From contig NZ_JADOBG010000022.1 of the NCBI RefSeq assembly GCF_016786215.1, forward strand, positions 620,001 through 684,000: a stretch of 64,000 nt of DNA, written 5' to 3'. Below, one piece after another: positions 34,709-42,848 of this stretch (positions are counted from its first letter, which is position 1; each line of letters begins with the position of its first letter). The translations under genes were made by a program, and so were the position numbers. This stretch comes from Legionella bononiensis (GTDB taxonomy: Bacteria > Pseudomonadota > Gammaproteobacteria > Legionellales > Legionellaceae). The notes beneath the pieces are model-generated. The model ran no database searches. It was not told the origin of the DNA and saw nothing but the letters and a program-made list of their open reading frames with translations.

Positions 34709-36214
34709 ATGAACTATACCCTGTGTGATAAGCGGCATTTAATAACAAAACTTTTCATTGCCCCTTTTTTATTCGTCTATTTTGCCACAAGCCCTGCAAT
34801 GGAAGTACCCATTTATGATTTTCCCATTACAGCTTATTCTCAAAATGCGAATGATTATCTGCCTGTGGATGGTGAACAATACGATAAATCATTAGTAAGC
34901 AGCGAATATCAAAGCGCGCAGTTAAAACAATTTTACAAACACTATTACGCTAGCGACGCTGAGGGGCTATCCCCCTGGAGCGAGCAAATGGTTACATCCC
35001 TTTTACCTTTGATGAAAAAAATTGAATCCGAAATACTGGATGATTTTAACAATCAAAACAAAGCGAATGAAGACAAACATTATGCTGAGAATTTCAAGGA
35101 ACACGACCAAACTTGGTGGAACAAAATAAAAGAAAACATGGACCTATACACTTTAGGCCTGAGTGAGTTCAAAGAAGAGAATAGAGCGATATCAGTTACC
35201 AATACCTACGCGCGCGCATTGCCCGATACGGCTCCTGATTTTTTTCATGTCAGTCTACCCGGCCAAGGATTTCCATTTGATAATTTGCAAGAATCAGCGA
35301 TTTGGGCAGGAACTCCACTCTATGTCTTGAGTATGTCAAAGGACAAAGCCTGGTCATTAGTCTTAACGCCAGATGGTTATTTTGCCTGGGTTAAAAGCAC
35401 TGATATCGCCTATGTTTCAACTGAATTTGTAAATCAATGGCAAAAAGCAGCGCAACAAAAACTTATTGCCATCACCCAAACCGAAGCAAGCATTGTTGAT
35501 ACGCAACAGCAATTTAAATTCACCGGATATATTGGCGCTGTATTTCCGATGATTCAACGAAACAATCAGCAAACTTCCATCCTGATACCTGTTAAAAACA
35601 ATCATAATCAAGCCTTGATAAAAACTGGCATTATCAATTCAAACGCCTCAACGATAATGCCATTAACAGCATCCCCCCAAAATTTGGTCAAAATAATGAA
35701 CCAATTAATCAATCGACCTTACGGCTGGGGCGGTGCTTTTTTCTTTAATGATTGCTCTCAAGAGCTCAAAGCCCTATTTACCCCATTTGGTATTTGGCTG
35801 CCCAGAAACTCAGCTCAACAAGCGCAACTAGGTTCAACTTTGGATTTATCAAAAAAGGACGTGGATGAACGGATCAGCTTGTTAAAAGAAAAAGGGCATC
35901 CGCTGATGACCATTATTTATATTGGTGGTCATGTGATGCTTTATGTTGGTAATAAGGATATTGAAGGTAATAGAGCAGCGGCTATTACCTATCAAAACGT
36001 ATGGGGTATGTCGCCTGAAAGTCGTGACAAGCGCTACGTTATTGGCCAATCGTTATTTTTTCCTCTTCTCAAACAGTACCCGGAATATCCCGATGCCAGC
36101 TCTTTCGCTGGCAAATCCAATTTTAAACTGGTCTACCTTGATGAGCTCAATTTAAAAGCAGACTCGCCTCAGGGATTCGCAAACCTGTTTCTAGAACAGC
36201 GTAATAACCAATAA
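34709..36214 (+). CDS. NlpC/P60 cell-wall hydrolase with SH3-like domains
   Basis: A 501-residue exported protein. A hydrophobic segment at about 12-30 is the signal or anchor. The middle (about 165-310) resembles bacterial SH3 domains (TPLYVLSMSKDKAWSLVLTPDGYFAWV). The C-terminal NlpC/P60 domain has RPYGWGGAFFFNDCSQELK with Cys near 349 and GGHVMLYVGN with His near 408. It probably cleaves peptide bonds in peptidoglycan. It is divergent from the L,D-transpeptidase gene, about 85 bases between starts. A degenerate family 1 REP follows the stop. Confidence 0.82.
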   Translation: MNYTLCDKRHLITKLFIAPFLFVYFATSPAMEVPIYDFPITAYSQNANDYLPVDGEQYDKSLVSSEYQSAQLKQFYKHYYASDAEGLSPWSEQMVTSLLPLMKKIESEILDDFNNQNKANEDKHYAENFKEHDQTWWNKIKENMDLYTLGLSEFKEENRAISVTNTYARALPDTAPDFFHVSLPGQGFPFDNLQESAIWAGTPLYVLSMSKDKAWSLVLTPDGYFAWVKSTDIAYVSTEFVNQWQKAAQQKLIAITQTEASIVDTQQQFKFTGYIGAVFPMIQRNNQQTSILIPVKNNHNQALIKTGIINSNASTIMPLTASPQNLVKIMNQLINRPYGWGGAFFFNDCSQELKALFTPFGIWLPRNSAQQAQLGSTLDLSKKDVDERISLLKEKGHPLMTIIYIGGHVMLYVGNKDIEGNRAAAITYQNVWGMSPESRDKRYVIGQSLFFPLLKQYPEYPDASSFAGKSNFKLVYLDELNLKADSPQGFANLFLEQRNNQ

Positions 36215-36222
36215 AAAACCAT

Positions 36223-36250
36223 GTAGGTCGGAGCAAAGAGCCTGACCTGC
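36223..36250. repeat. Degenerate REP family 1 element
   Basis: GTAGGTCGG at one end and CCTGACCTGC at the other resemble the REPs bounding the RAYT cassettes, with a diverged centre. It is a solitary copy after the NlpC/P60 gene. Confidence 0.55.
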
Positions 36251-36369
36251 GCTTGCTTATTGATTTATCACTATAAGAAACAATAATATTGGCAACCTGA
36301 TCATTTTAAGACGACCATGAACATTGGAATACCAAATTCCAAAGATTTATTTAGTGGAGACTATAAGAA

Positions 36370-37002
36370 TTGAATCATTCTCATTTAAGCATTGCTTCGA
36401 CCAGAATTTTATCTTGTTGTCATATTTTTTTAATCACAATCAGCAATATATTAGTGCAATACCCGATTGAACTTCTAGGCTTTCATACAACCTGGGGTGC
36501 TTTTACTTATCCTGCCATCTTTATTTTAACCGATCTCACTACCCGAATTTCTTCCGCTACTACAGCACGGAATATTATTTTTCGTAGCATGATTCCAGGA
36601 TTAGTGATTTCTTATAGTGTAGCGAGTTATTTGGAAACCCAAAATTGGAATGATTTTTTTGTTCTACATCTTATGCCTTTACGTATAGCATTCGCCTGTT
36701 TTATCGCTTATGTTGTTGGGCAACTTCTTGATATCTTTGTTTTTCAACGTTATAGAGCTAATTCTTCCTGGTGGCTCGCCCCCACGCTTTCCACTACTGT
36801 TGGAAATTTCATCGATACTATTTTATTTTTTGCTATTGCCTTTTATCACAGTTCAAATCCTTTTTTAAATCAACATTGGCCAGAGATAGCTGTTATTGAT
36901 ATTATTTTTAAAATCTTAATCAGCTTAATTGCATTCGTCCCTCTCTATGGTCTGATTTTAAATCTGTTCCGAATCGTATATTTGAATAAAAAAATAGCAT
37001 AA
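36370..37002 (+). CDS. yhhQ: 7-cyano-7-deazaguanine (preQ0) transporter YhhQ
   Basis: A 210-residue inner membrane protein of the YhhQ/VUT family with six hydrophobic segments. Stretches such as ELLGFHTTWGAFTYPAIFIL with DLTTRI, and WWLAPTLSTTVGNFIDTI, closely match E. coli YhhQ, which imports queuosine precursors (preQ0/preQ1). The start is most likely TTG 36370: a stop codon lies two codons upstream in frame and no ATG occurs until deep in the protein. A GGAG lies 12 bases upstream, longer than ideal. A TTG start would keep expression low. Confidence 0.9.
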   Translation: MNHSHLSIASTRILSCCHIFLITISNILVQYPIELLGFHTTWGAFTYPAIFILTDLTTRISSATTARNIIFRSMIPGLVISYSVASYLETQNWNDFFVLHLMPLRIAFACFIAYVVGQLLDIFVFQRYRANSSWWLAPTLSTTVGNFIDTILFFAIAFYHSSNPFLNQHWPEIAVIDIIFKILISLIAFVPLYGLILNLFRIVYLNKKIA

Positions 37003-37045
37003 AACGGCAAAAACGCTTGCATTTTAATCATTCAGCGCATCATTG

Positions 37046-37074
37046 TTGTAATGAACCGCATCGATGTGTATAAT
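37046..37074 (+). promoter_or_regulatory. Sigma-70 promoter of the C-H-D protein gene
   Basis: TTGTAA (37046-37051) and TATAAT (37069-37074) are separated by 17 bases. Transcription would start near 37081, giving a leader of about 36 bases. Confidence 0.65.
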
Positions 37075-37116
37075 TTGCGACTTACCTGCAAATTTCATAA
37101 CCATTGAGGTTGTTCT

Positions 37117-38385
37117 ATGTTCCATAAAATTGATAAATCCAGTATTGATGTACAGGCTAAGGCTGTAATTGAAGACATTAAAAGCATGCACTTTTTAGGC
37201 TCTTCCAATCACAAATTCGATCCTACTGGTGGTTTAAGTGGGTATTATCGAAATGTGGCAGAAAGAGTATATATGAATTATCGAGACATGAATGGGATAA
37301 TTAATCCTACTCTGTATCCTTATTTGATGTTGGCAGCACTACGCCATACAGGAGCTGGAAATTGTGGAGAAATGGCAGGGGCAATGTATACCGCATTACA
37401 TATGCGTGATCTCACGATGGATCAAAAAAAATCCATTGAAATAAGGATGTATGATACAAAAGATGCGCATGTATCCAATAGTTATGTGTTGGTTGGTGAA
37501 ACTGTATATGATATCTGGGCAAATAAAATTTATAAAAAAGCTCGAATTAAAGCAGAAACACATGTGGCTGAGAAATATCATCAAGCAGTTCAACCTATAA
37601 AACCCAATACCCCAACGGCACAAATAGGTGTTCTTTGTGAGTCCATGCATAAAAAATTCCGTACGGAATTTGATCGCGAATTTAGTTTAGATCGTCAAAC
37701 AAACAAAATGTATGTCACCTTTGATTGCACGGATCCCAGTGATTTTGCTCTGTTTGCCACTCAGGCATTTCCCTGGTTGTTTACAAAATTCACCGATACG
37801 GTTACAAATCCTTATTTTAAAACACGTCCTGAATTAGCACGTGATATTCAAACTAAAATTATGAACAACTTCATTTACCTTATTGAAGAACTTCGCAAAG
37901 ACGTTACCAAAACGATGGGACCTGTCTTTACACATCCAAGGCAACGAACTCATACTGATGATGAAATTGAAACAAAAATAGTACAGCTGCTTAACAATGA
38001 ACTCGTCGTTGACTGGTTGATGGCAATGAGTTACCGCAATACTCAACCGAAGCTCTGTTTGAACTCTTTACAAGAATCCCTACTCAGATTGTCCAGTGTC
38101 GAACACAATGAATTAGTATCGTTACTGATTAGTCTTTCAAAAGAAACAATAATGGAATTAGAGATTTCAGCACGTGAACAACTGTTAGACAGCGATATTA
38201 TCATGAATACCAGTAGCTCCAGTGTCATCGAGCAAGCCGCTGCAGTTCCTAGCGATCATATGGCTCTGAGTATTTTTAATCATTCCTTGTCTTCGAGTTC
38301 AACTGTAGATGCAGCTTTAGATTTTACTCCAGATGAACGAAAAGACTCCAGTGTATTAAACTTTAAGGGAAATTCACATAGTTAA
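37117..38385 (+). CDS. Papain/transglutaminase-like (Cys-His-Asp) effector candidate
   Basis: A 422-residue soluble protein I cannot name. Residues fit a catalytic triad in transglutaminase-like order: Cys83 in TGAGNCGEMAGAMYTALH, His118 in KDAHVSNSYVLVGE, and Asp132 in TVYDIWANKIY. The 'GNCGEMA...H.....D.W' pattern occurs in several bacterial toxins and effectors that cleave or deamidate host proteins. The C-terminal 60 residues are Ser-rich and polar, suiting a secretion signal. A good promoter precedes it and a terminator follows. Activity and secretion are inferred. Confidence 0.7.
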   Translation: MFHKIDKSSIDVQAKAVIEDIKSMHFLGSSNHKFDPTGGLSGYYRNVAERVYMNYRDMNGIINPTLYPYLMLAALRHTGAGNCGEMAGAMYTALHMRDLTMDQKKSIEIRMYDTKDAHVSNSYVLVGETVYDIWANKIYKKARIKAETHVAEKYHQAVQPIKPNTPTAQIGVLCESMHKKFRTEFDREFSLDRQTNKMYVTFDCTDPSDFALFATQAFPWLFTKFTDTVTNPYFKTRPELARDIQTKIMNNFIYLIEELRKDVTKTMGPVFTHPRQRTHTDDEIETKIVQLLNNELVVDWLMAMSYRNTQPKLCLNSLQESLLRLSSVEHNELVSLLISLSKETIMELEISAREQLLDSDIIMNTSSSSVIEQAAAVPSDHMALSIFNHSLSSSSTVDAALDFTPDERKDSSVLNFKGNSHS

Positions 38386-38670
38386 GGATTTTTATCTAAA
38401 GACTCAAATCAAGTGATTTAAAAAGAACTGTCTTGTGCTAATTGAATGAAATTGTTTATCCTTTAATTCATTTTGCAGGGACAGTTTTTTTATTTAAGAC
38501 GGGTATTATTATCCAAGAAACGTGATCCATTTATGGATGAACCGTGATTAGATTTTACGAATAGATACGGAGATTGAAGCAAGCGTATCACCCTACAAGT
38601 ACGCTTAATATTATTGGCGAGAATAATCTGCTCATTAATATCGAAGCCACATATAGGTTCGCTATGATCG
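38386..38670. terminator. Terminator of the C-H-D protein gene, within a gene-free stretch
   Basis: At 38426-38491 AACTGTC (38426-38432) pairs with GACAGTT (38480-38486), with further partial pairing inside, followed by a run of T. This looks like an intrinsic terminator about 40 bases after the stop. The remaining 180 bases hold no feature I recognise. Confidence 0.65.
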
Positions 38671-39030
38671 TTAATACATTGGCCGAAAATCTAATTTACT
38701 ATCATAATTTACATCAAAATCATGGTTACTTCTCATTTCATTAAACCAATTAATGATTTCTGCTTTTTTATCTTCACTTACGTTATAAGCACTTAACTCA
38801 TCTTCTAATGTTTCGGAATTAGTATGGGTTTTCAGCAGTTCCTCTACATTGATTGGTAATTTAATAATTTTCAATCCTGATTGAACCATTTTCATGCAAA
38901 CAGTTATTGCTTCTTCCCCTGGAAGCTTATGAATGATTAAGGTCAAATAATCTTTTAATGACATCTCAAACTCGAGAGTTGGAGGCACTTGTTTTTTAAA
39001 GCCTTTGTTTTCCTGTTTAAAATAAAACAT
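38671..39030 (-). CDS. Hypothetical protein
   Basis: A 119-residue protein, predicted helical and acidic in its second half (SETLEDELSAYNVSEDKKAEIINWFNE, about 70-97). No family, signal peptide or membrane helix recognised. A MITE-like repeat begins 14 bases upstream of the ATG, so its promoter, if any, is within or beyond that element. Confidence 0.5.
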   Translation of the reverse strand: MFYFKQENKGFKKQVPPTLEFEMSLKDYLTLIIHKLPGEEAITVCMKMVQSGLKIIKLPINVEELLKTHTNSETLEDELSAYNVSEDKKAEIINWFNEMRSNHDFDVNYDSKLDFRPMY

Positions 39031-39043
39031 CAGAATCTCTCTC

Positions 39044-39157
39044 GCAGGACTTACGAAAAACCCGGTTCAGGTTAAAGGCATTTTTAATGAGTCAATTTAG
39101 GCGGACCGAATTAAAAATTCCGTTTAACAATGAGATGGGGGCTTTTGTTGATCCTGT
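39044..39157. repeat. MITE-like palindromic element, copy A
   Basis: It begins GCAGGACTTACGAAAAAC and ends near GATCCTG, with an internal complementary pair (CATTTTTAATG and GAATTAAAAATTCC). A related element of similar size lies at 57594-57720 and the right half of another at 50832-50884. Terminal inverted repeats and no coding capacity fit a miniature mobile element. A 63-codon minus-strand frame runs into it. Confidence 0.7.
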
Positions 39158-39327
39158 CTTGGATGTATAGAATGCTCAGATTATATCCAGACGAGTAATC
39201 ACAAGCAATAGATAAACAAGGATACGCCTTATCCACTGTTTTAACATGATTTAATTTCATAAAAAGAATAATTAATTCATCATTCACCTTAATAAATCTC
39301 ATTTGTTAATTTGAAGACTATAGGCTC

Positions 39328-39411
39328 GTAGCCCGTATTAGGCGCAGCCGTAATACGGGAATGGCGTGACTTCGAAATCTCCGTATTACGGCTTCGCCTA
39401 ATACGGGCTAC
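39328..39411. repeat. REP family 2, inverted pair (BIME)
   Basis: GTAGCCCGTATTAGGCG at the left and CGCCTAATACGGGCTAC at the right are perfect inverted copies, each within its own palindrome. They enclose about 20 unique bases. This is the best-preserved copy of the GTAGCC-headed family and lies just downstream of the nucleoside phosphorylase gene. Confidence 0.85.
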
Positions 39412-39425
39412 CTTAACTAATGTTC

Positions 39426-40250
39426 CTAAGGCTTTAATTTGAACAAACTTTTTAATCCCAGTTCTATCGCATTCTCTTCTGTTTTTTGGATCATTAGTTC
39501 ATCTTTATCAAACTCTGTATCAGTGCCGATAACTGCCAAAATTGCGCCGCTCAGTATGGGTGGATAAAGTGAGTTCGATGATTGCCTGAACGCCGTGTGC
39601 AAACTGGAAAGAATAAACAATTGCGCGCACTCCATCTCACTGACCAAGACACCGGCTCTTTTCAAAGTCTTCATATAGGAACTATTGTCGTCTATAAATG
39701 AAAAATCAAATTCTCTGGCAAAAAACGAGCTTTTAGAATGAACGATTCCACTATGAACCTTAAATGCTGATGAAGACATCTCTCTACTCGCATCCTGACA
39801 GGCCTGAACAAACTCTAGAGAAGCAATCGCTGGGTACTCTCTGTAAATATAATCCCAGCTTGCCTTGTCATCACGCACAGCACCTGTAGCTATAACCAGG
39901 TCTCCCGAGCATACTTGATTCGGCAGGAGTGATCCTGCAGTGCCAATTCTTAAAAAACGACTGCCCCCTAGAAGCATTAATTCGGTAATGATAATGTCTG
40001 CACTGCTTCCGCCCATTCCTGTAGATATGGCTGCGACATCCAGGTTTCTTTGACCCTCTTTAATAATACCGAGATAACAATTATGTTGTCGTGGATGAGG
40101 TTTTATCTGAAGAAATTCAAAATGCTCACTGATGATTTTAGCCCTGGCATCTGAACCCGTTAAAATAATATAACGCCCCAAAGATCCATTGCCTTTCAAA
40201 TCATCGGCAATAAGCCCTATATGTCTGGGAGTCATACCTGACTTTATCAT
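39426..40250 (-). CDS. Nucleoside phosphorylase, uridine-phosphorylase type
   Basis: A 274-residue member of the PNP/UDP phosphorylase family. Motifs: YIILTGSDARAKIISEHF near residue 27 (phosphate-binding), AISTGMGGSSADIIITEL, RIGTAGSL (about 97-104) and the nucleoside-binding VSEMECAQLF near 200. It cleaves nucleosides with phosphate to base and ribose-1-phosphate; uridine is most likely but purine use cannot be excluded. It stands alone. Confidence 0.82.
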   Translation of the reverse strand: MIKSGMTPRHIGLIADDLKGNGSLGRYIILTGSDARAKIISEHFEFLQIKPHPRQHNCYLGIIKEGQRNLDVAAISTGMGGSSADIIITELMLLGGSRFLRIGTAGSLLPNQVCSGDLVIATGAVRDDKASWDYIYREYPAIASLEFVQACQDASREMSSSAFKVHSGIVHSKSSFFAREFDFSFIDDNSSYMKTLKRAGVLVSEMECAQLFILSSLHTAFRQSSNSLYPPILSGAILAVIGTDTEFDKDELMIQKTEENAIELGLKSLFKLKP

Positions 40251-40359
40251 GTTTAAAACCTCGATATTGAAAGAACATCATCCCAATAATCGCATGGAGC
40301 ACCAGATGCCCCATCTATTTGCCGTATATTAATAGTATCTTATTGGATATTATTTACTC

Positions 40360-41013
40360 CTAAATTTGAAAATCTGGCTCTTTATTATTGTCCAAAGTGT
40401 CATGGTCATCATTCCCTACCTGTTCCTTGGCAGAAGGAAACGCAACATCGTCCAATGCCTCGGCCGGTTTGCTCACCGTTTCAGCCATTGATGACAGTTT
40501 CGGAAGAGTCATTTGCTGTTTTTTAAACTCTTCTATGTCCATTCCACAGGGTTTCAATTCGTCCCCTTTGACATATGGTTTACCGTCGCCATGAAATAAA
40601 GTGCCATCACCTTTTGAGTAAGCAATTACCTTTTGGGTTGCTTGATCTACTACAACAAATTTTCTGTTTTGTTCAGCCTGGTTTTGGAAAAAATCAGCCA
40701 CGGACTCTTTTGAAGGAAATTGTAACGTAACCTTACCATTTTCAACTTTTGGCTCTTTATACCAATCTTCCTTTCCAAATTGTTTTTTATAATCTTCAAT
40801 AATGGGATCAAGGTTTTTACCTACAATATCAGCCTGCTGTAACTCTTTTCCCTTGGCTAACTCTTCTTGCATTTGCTGCAAAGACATATTGGCCAAGAGG
40901 CTGTTCCTCTCCTGAAGCTGGATTAATTCCTGCATTTGCTTGTCGTCTAATTGTTTTTTTTCTTCTAATTGTCTCAACTCAATCAATCGCTCAAGAACTT
41001 TTTTATCATGCAT
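40360..41013 (-). CDS. Coiled-coil hypothetical protein, effector candidate
   Basis: A 217-residue protein. The first 65 residues form a strongly predicted coiled coil rich in Glu, Lys and Gln (LEEKKQLDDKQMQELIQLQE). A globular middle (VTLQFPSKESVADFFQNQAE, then FVVVDQATQKVIAYSKGDGT) resembles a module I believe recurs in Legionella effectors. The tail is polar and acidic (DDHDTLDNNKEPDFQI). A TATAAT-like -10 lies upstream on the minus strand, in the region shared with the hydrolase gene. I cannot name it; the module is from memory. Confidence 0.6.
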   Translation of the reverse strand: MHDKKVLERLIELRQLEEKKQLDDKQMQELIQLQERNSLLANMSLQQMQEELAKGKELQQADIVGKNLDPIIEDYKKQFGKEDWYKEPKVENGKVTLQFPSKESVADFFQNQAEQNRKFVVVDQATQKVIAYSKGDGTLFHGDGKPYVKGDELKPCGMDIEEFKKQQMTLPKLSSMAETVSKPAEALDDVAFPSAKEQVGNDDHDTLDNNKEPDFQI

Positions 41014-41080
41014 TTTCTACTCCAAATAGTTACAATTATACTTATAGCTACATAAGGAAAGTATAGTTCAAAAAAGTACC

Positions 41081-41092
41081 AGGAATATTCCT
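41081..41092. promoter_or_regulatory. 12-bp palindrome in divergent promoter region
   Basis: A perfect palindrome, AGGAATATTCCT, lies between the divergent coiled-coil and hydrolase genes (114-base gap). It could be an operator; no regulator is suggested. Confidence 0.3.
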
Positions 41093-41127
41093 AAATCATG
41101 CGGTTAACCAATTAATAAGGAGCGATT

Positions 41128-41919
41128 ATGCCAATAATCAAAGCGAATGGAATTGACATTTATTATGAACTTCATGGTACGGGTCAACCATTAGTATTGA
41201 TTGCAGGTTATACCGGCGATCATACCTTTTGGAAATTCATGCTGGATGATTTGGCAAAACACTTTAAAGTCCTCATCTTTGATAATAGAGCCATTGGCCA
41301 AACACGTGATTCGGGCTCCGATTTTTCTCTGGACGATATGGCGCAAGATACCTTGTCTTTAATTAATGCATTAGGAATTGAAAAACCGAACATACTCGGT
41401 CAATCCATGGGAGGAGCAATTGCACAGCTTATCGCGAAAAATCACCCGCAACACATCAATCGATTAATTATTTTAAATTCTGTCGCTAAATTTAATGTCC
41501 GTACTCATAAAACTTTAGAAAATCTCTTTAAATTACGTCAAGCAAATGTCTCGTTCGATTTATTCATTGATACCGCTTTAACCTGGTTTCTTTCCAGCGA
41601 TTATCTGGCTAATCCCGAACACATCAAAGCGTTTAAGGAAGATTTAATCAATAACCCGTTCCCACAATCCATCGTAGATCAGGAACGCCAATTTAAAGCT
41701 TTATTACCCTTTGACTCCAGAAACTGGATTAAAGACATCATCGCCCCAACTTTGGTCATTAGCGCGGAAGAAGATATTGTTGCTCTGCCTGAAGAATGTA
41801 AAACTCTGGCAAATGGGATACCCAACGCGCAATACAAATTGATCCCAGGAGGACATTCAAGCCCAGTGGAGCAAGTCTCAAGGGTCAATCATTTAATTCA
41901 ACACTTTTTGACTGAATGA
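41128..41919 (+). CDS. Alpha/beta hydrolase
   Basis: A 263-residue alpha/beta-hydrolase with nucleophile elbow GQSMGG (Ser93), oxyanion region LIAGYTGDHTFW, catalytic acid near SAEEDIV and His in PGGHSSPVEQ. It resembles 3-oxoadipate enol-lactonase-like and esterase-like proteins, but the substrate is unknown. AAGGAG precedes the ATG. It ends seven bases from the convergent amidotransferase gene. Confidence 0.88.
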   Translation: MPIIKANGIDIYYELHGTGQPLVLIAGYTGDHTFWKFMLDDLAKHFKVLIFDNRAIGQTRDSGSDFSLDDMAQDTLSLINALGIEKPNILGQSMGGAIAQLIAKNHPQHINRLIILNSVAKFNVRTHKTLENLFKLRQANVSFDLFIDTALTWFLSSDYLANPEHIKAFKEDLINNPFPQSIVDQERQFKALLPFDSRNWIKDIIAPTLVISAEEDIVALPEECKTLANGIPNAQYKLIPGGHSSPVEQVSRVNHLIQHFLTE

Positions 41920-41925
41920 CCCAAT

Positions 41926-42843
41926 TTATATATTGATATCCTGGGAGGTTATTTTGATCTCCTGTCCAGAACGTCTGGCTACTACCATTGTATATTCAGG
42001 AACTTCCAGCCAGGTAGTGGTATCTTCAGTCAGAGGTTCTGAAGCAATGATAACGCTTGTTTTTTCGCTGTGCTCTTTCATTTTATATGAATGATCATAA
42101 TAACCATAACTGTCACCATAGGTATACCATAATGAGTGATAACCCGAGTGGGTTGCCGGTATTGCGTCTGGCTTTTGCCATCCATAATCCAAAACAAAAC
42201 GAGTTGCGGCAATAAATTCACCGTTGGTTATAAACAGATTGACTGGCGAATTGATTTTTATATTTCTTTTTTGACGTACTGTCCGCAGTATGTTTAAGGT
42301 TTCGAGAACGGCGGAAATAATTTCTGCTGTTTCATAAGTACCTACAAGATCAGGTAATTGTGAGATAAATACCGAATAAATCCATTCACTGTCCGTTGTT
42401 CCATGAATAAATGTTCTGTATTCAGGCTTAATGTATTCCAGTAAATCATAACGCATTAAATCAAAATGGGCTAAAGAGCCATTATGAGCCAGTACTACAT
42501 TCGAACCGGAAAAAACAAAAGGATGAACATTCTGATTTGAAACAATTTGTCCTTCATGATAAGCAACTCCTCGCAGATGAGCTAGTAAGCAATCCGGGGT
42601 AATTTTAGAAGCAAGATTGCGAAGATTACCGTCATAAAAGGGCAATTGAGGCGTCTTATAAAGATAAGGAAACTTCGGATTATGTGAAGAGCTATCCCAT
42701 GCAGCCATTCCAAATCCAGCCAGATTAAGTAAATGAGACATGTATTTGGGATTATAACTCTGTTTGATAAACGAATTATCCGGATTGTAGAGTAACTCTT
42801 CAACCACTATGGGTTTGCCAAGATAGGTCAATATTCTGCACAT
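41926..42843 (-). CDS. Class II glutamine amidotransferase-like protein (YafJ/EgtC type)
   Basis: A 305-residue Ntn-type amidotransferase. The sequence begins MCRILTYLGKP, so Cys2 becomes the N-terminal nucleophile after Met removal. LLAHLRGVAY, NVHPFVFSGSNVVLAHNGSLA and the GTTDSEWIY segment are family motifs. It probably releases ammonia from glutamine or a gamma-glutamyl compound, but no synthase partner is attached. It follows the cyclic-nucleotide-binding gene by five bases and is surely in its operon. Confidence 0.88.
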   Translation of the reverse strand: MCRILTYLGKPIVVEELLYNPDNSFIKQSYNPKYMSHLLNLAGFGMAAWDSSSHNPKFPYLYKTPQLPFYDGNLRNLASKITPDCLLAHLRGVAYHEGQIVSNQNVHPFVFSGSNVVLAHNGSLAHFDLMRYDLLEYIKPEYRTFIHGTTDSEWIYSVFISQLPDLVGTYETAEIISAVLETLNILRTVRQKRNIKINSPVNLFITNGEFIAATRFVLDYGWQKPDAIPATHSGYHSLWYTYGDSYGYYDHSYKMKEHSEKTSVIIASEPLTEDTTTWLEVPEYTMVVARRSGQEIKITSQDINI

Positions 42844-42848
42844 ATTTT

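Noticed and set aside
39111..39302. 63-codon minus-strand frame
   Set aside because: Its 3' end lies inside the MITE-like repeat and it has no recognisable domain; it may be a gene remnant but cannot be supported.
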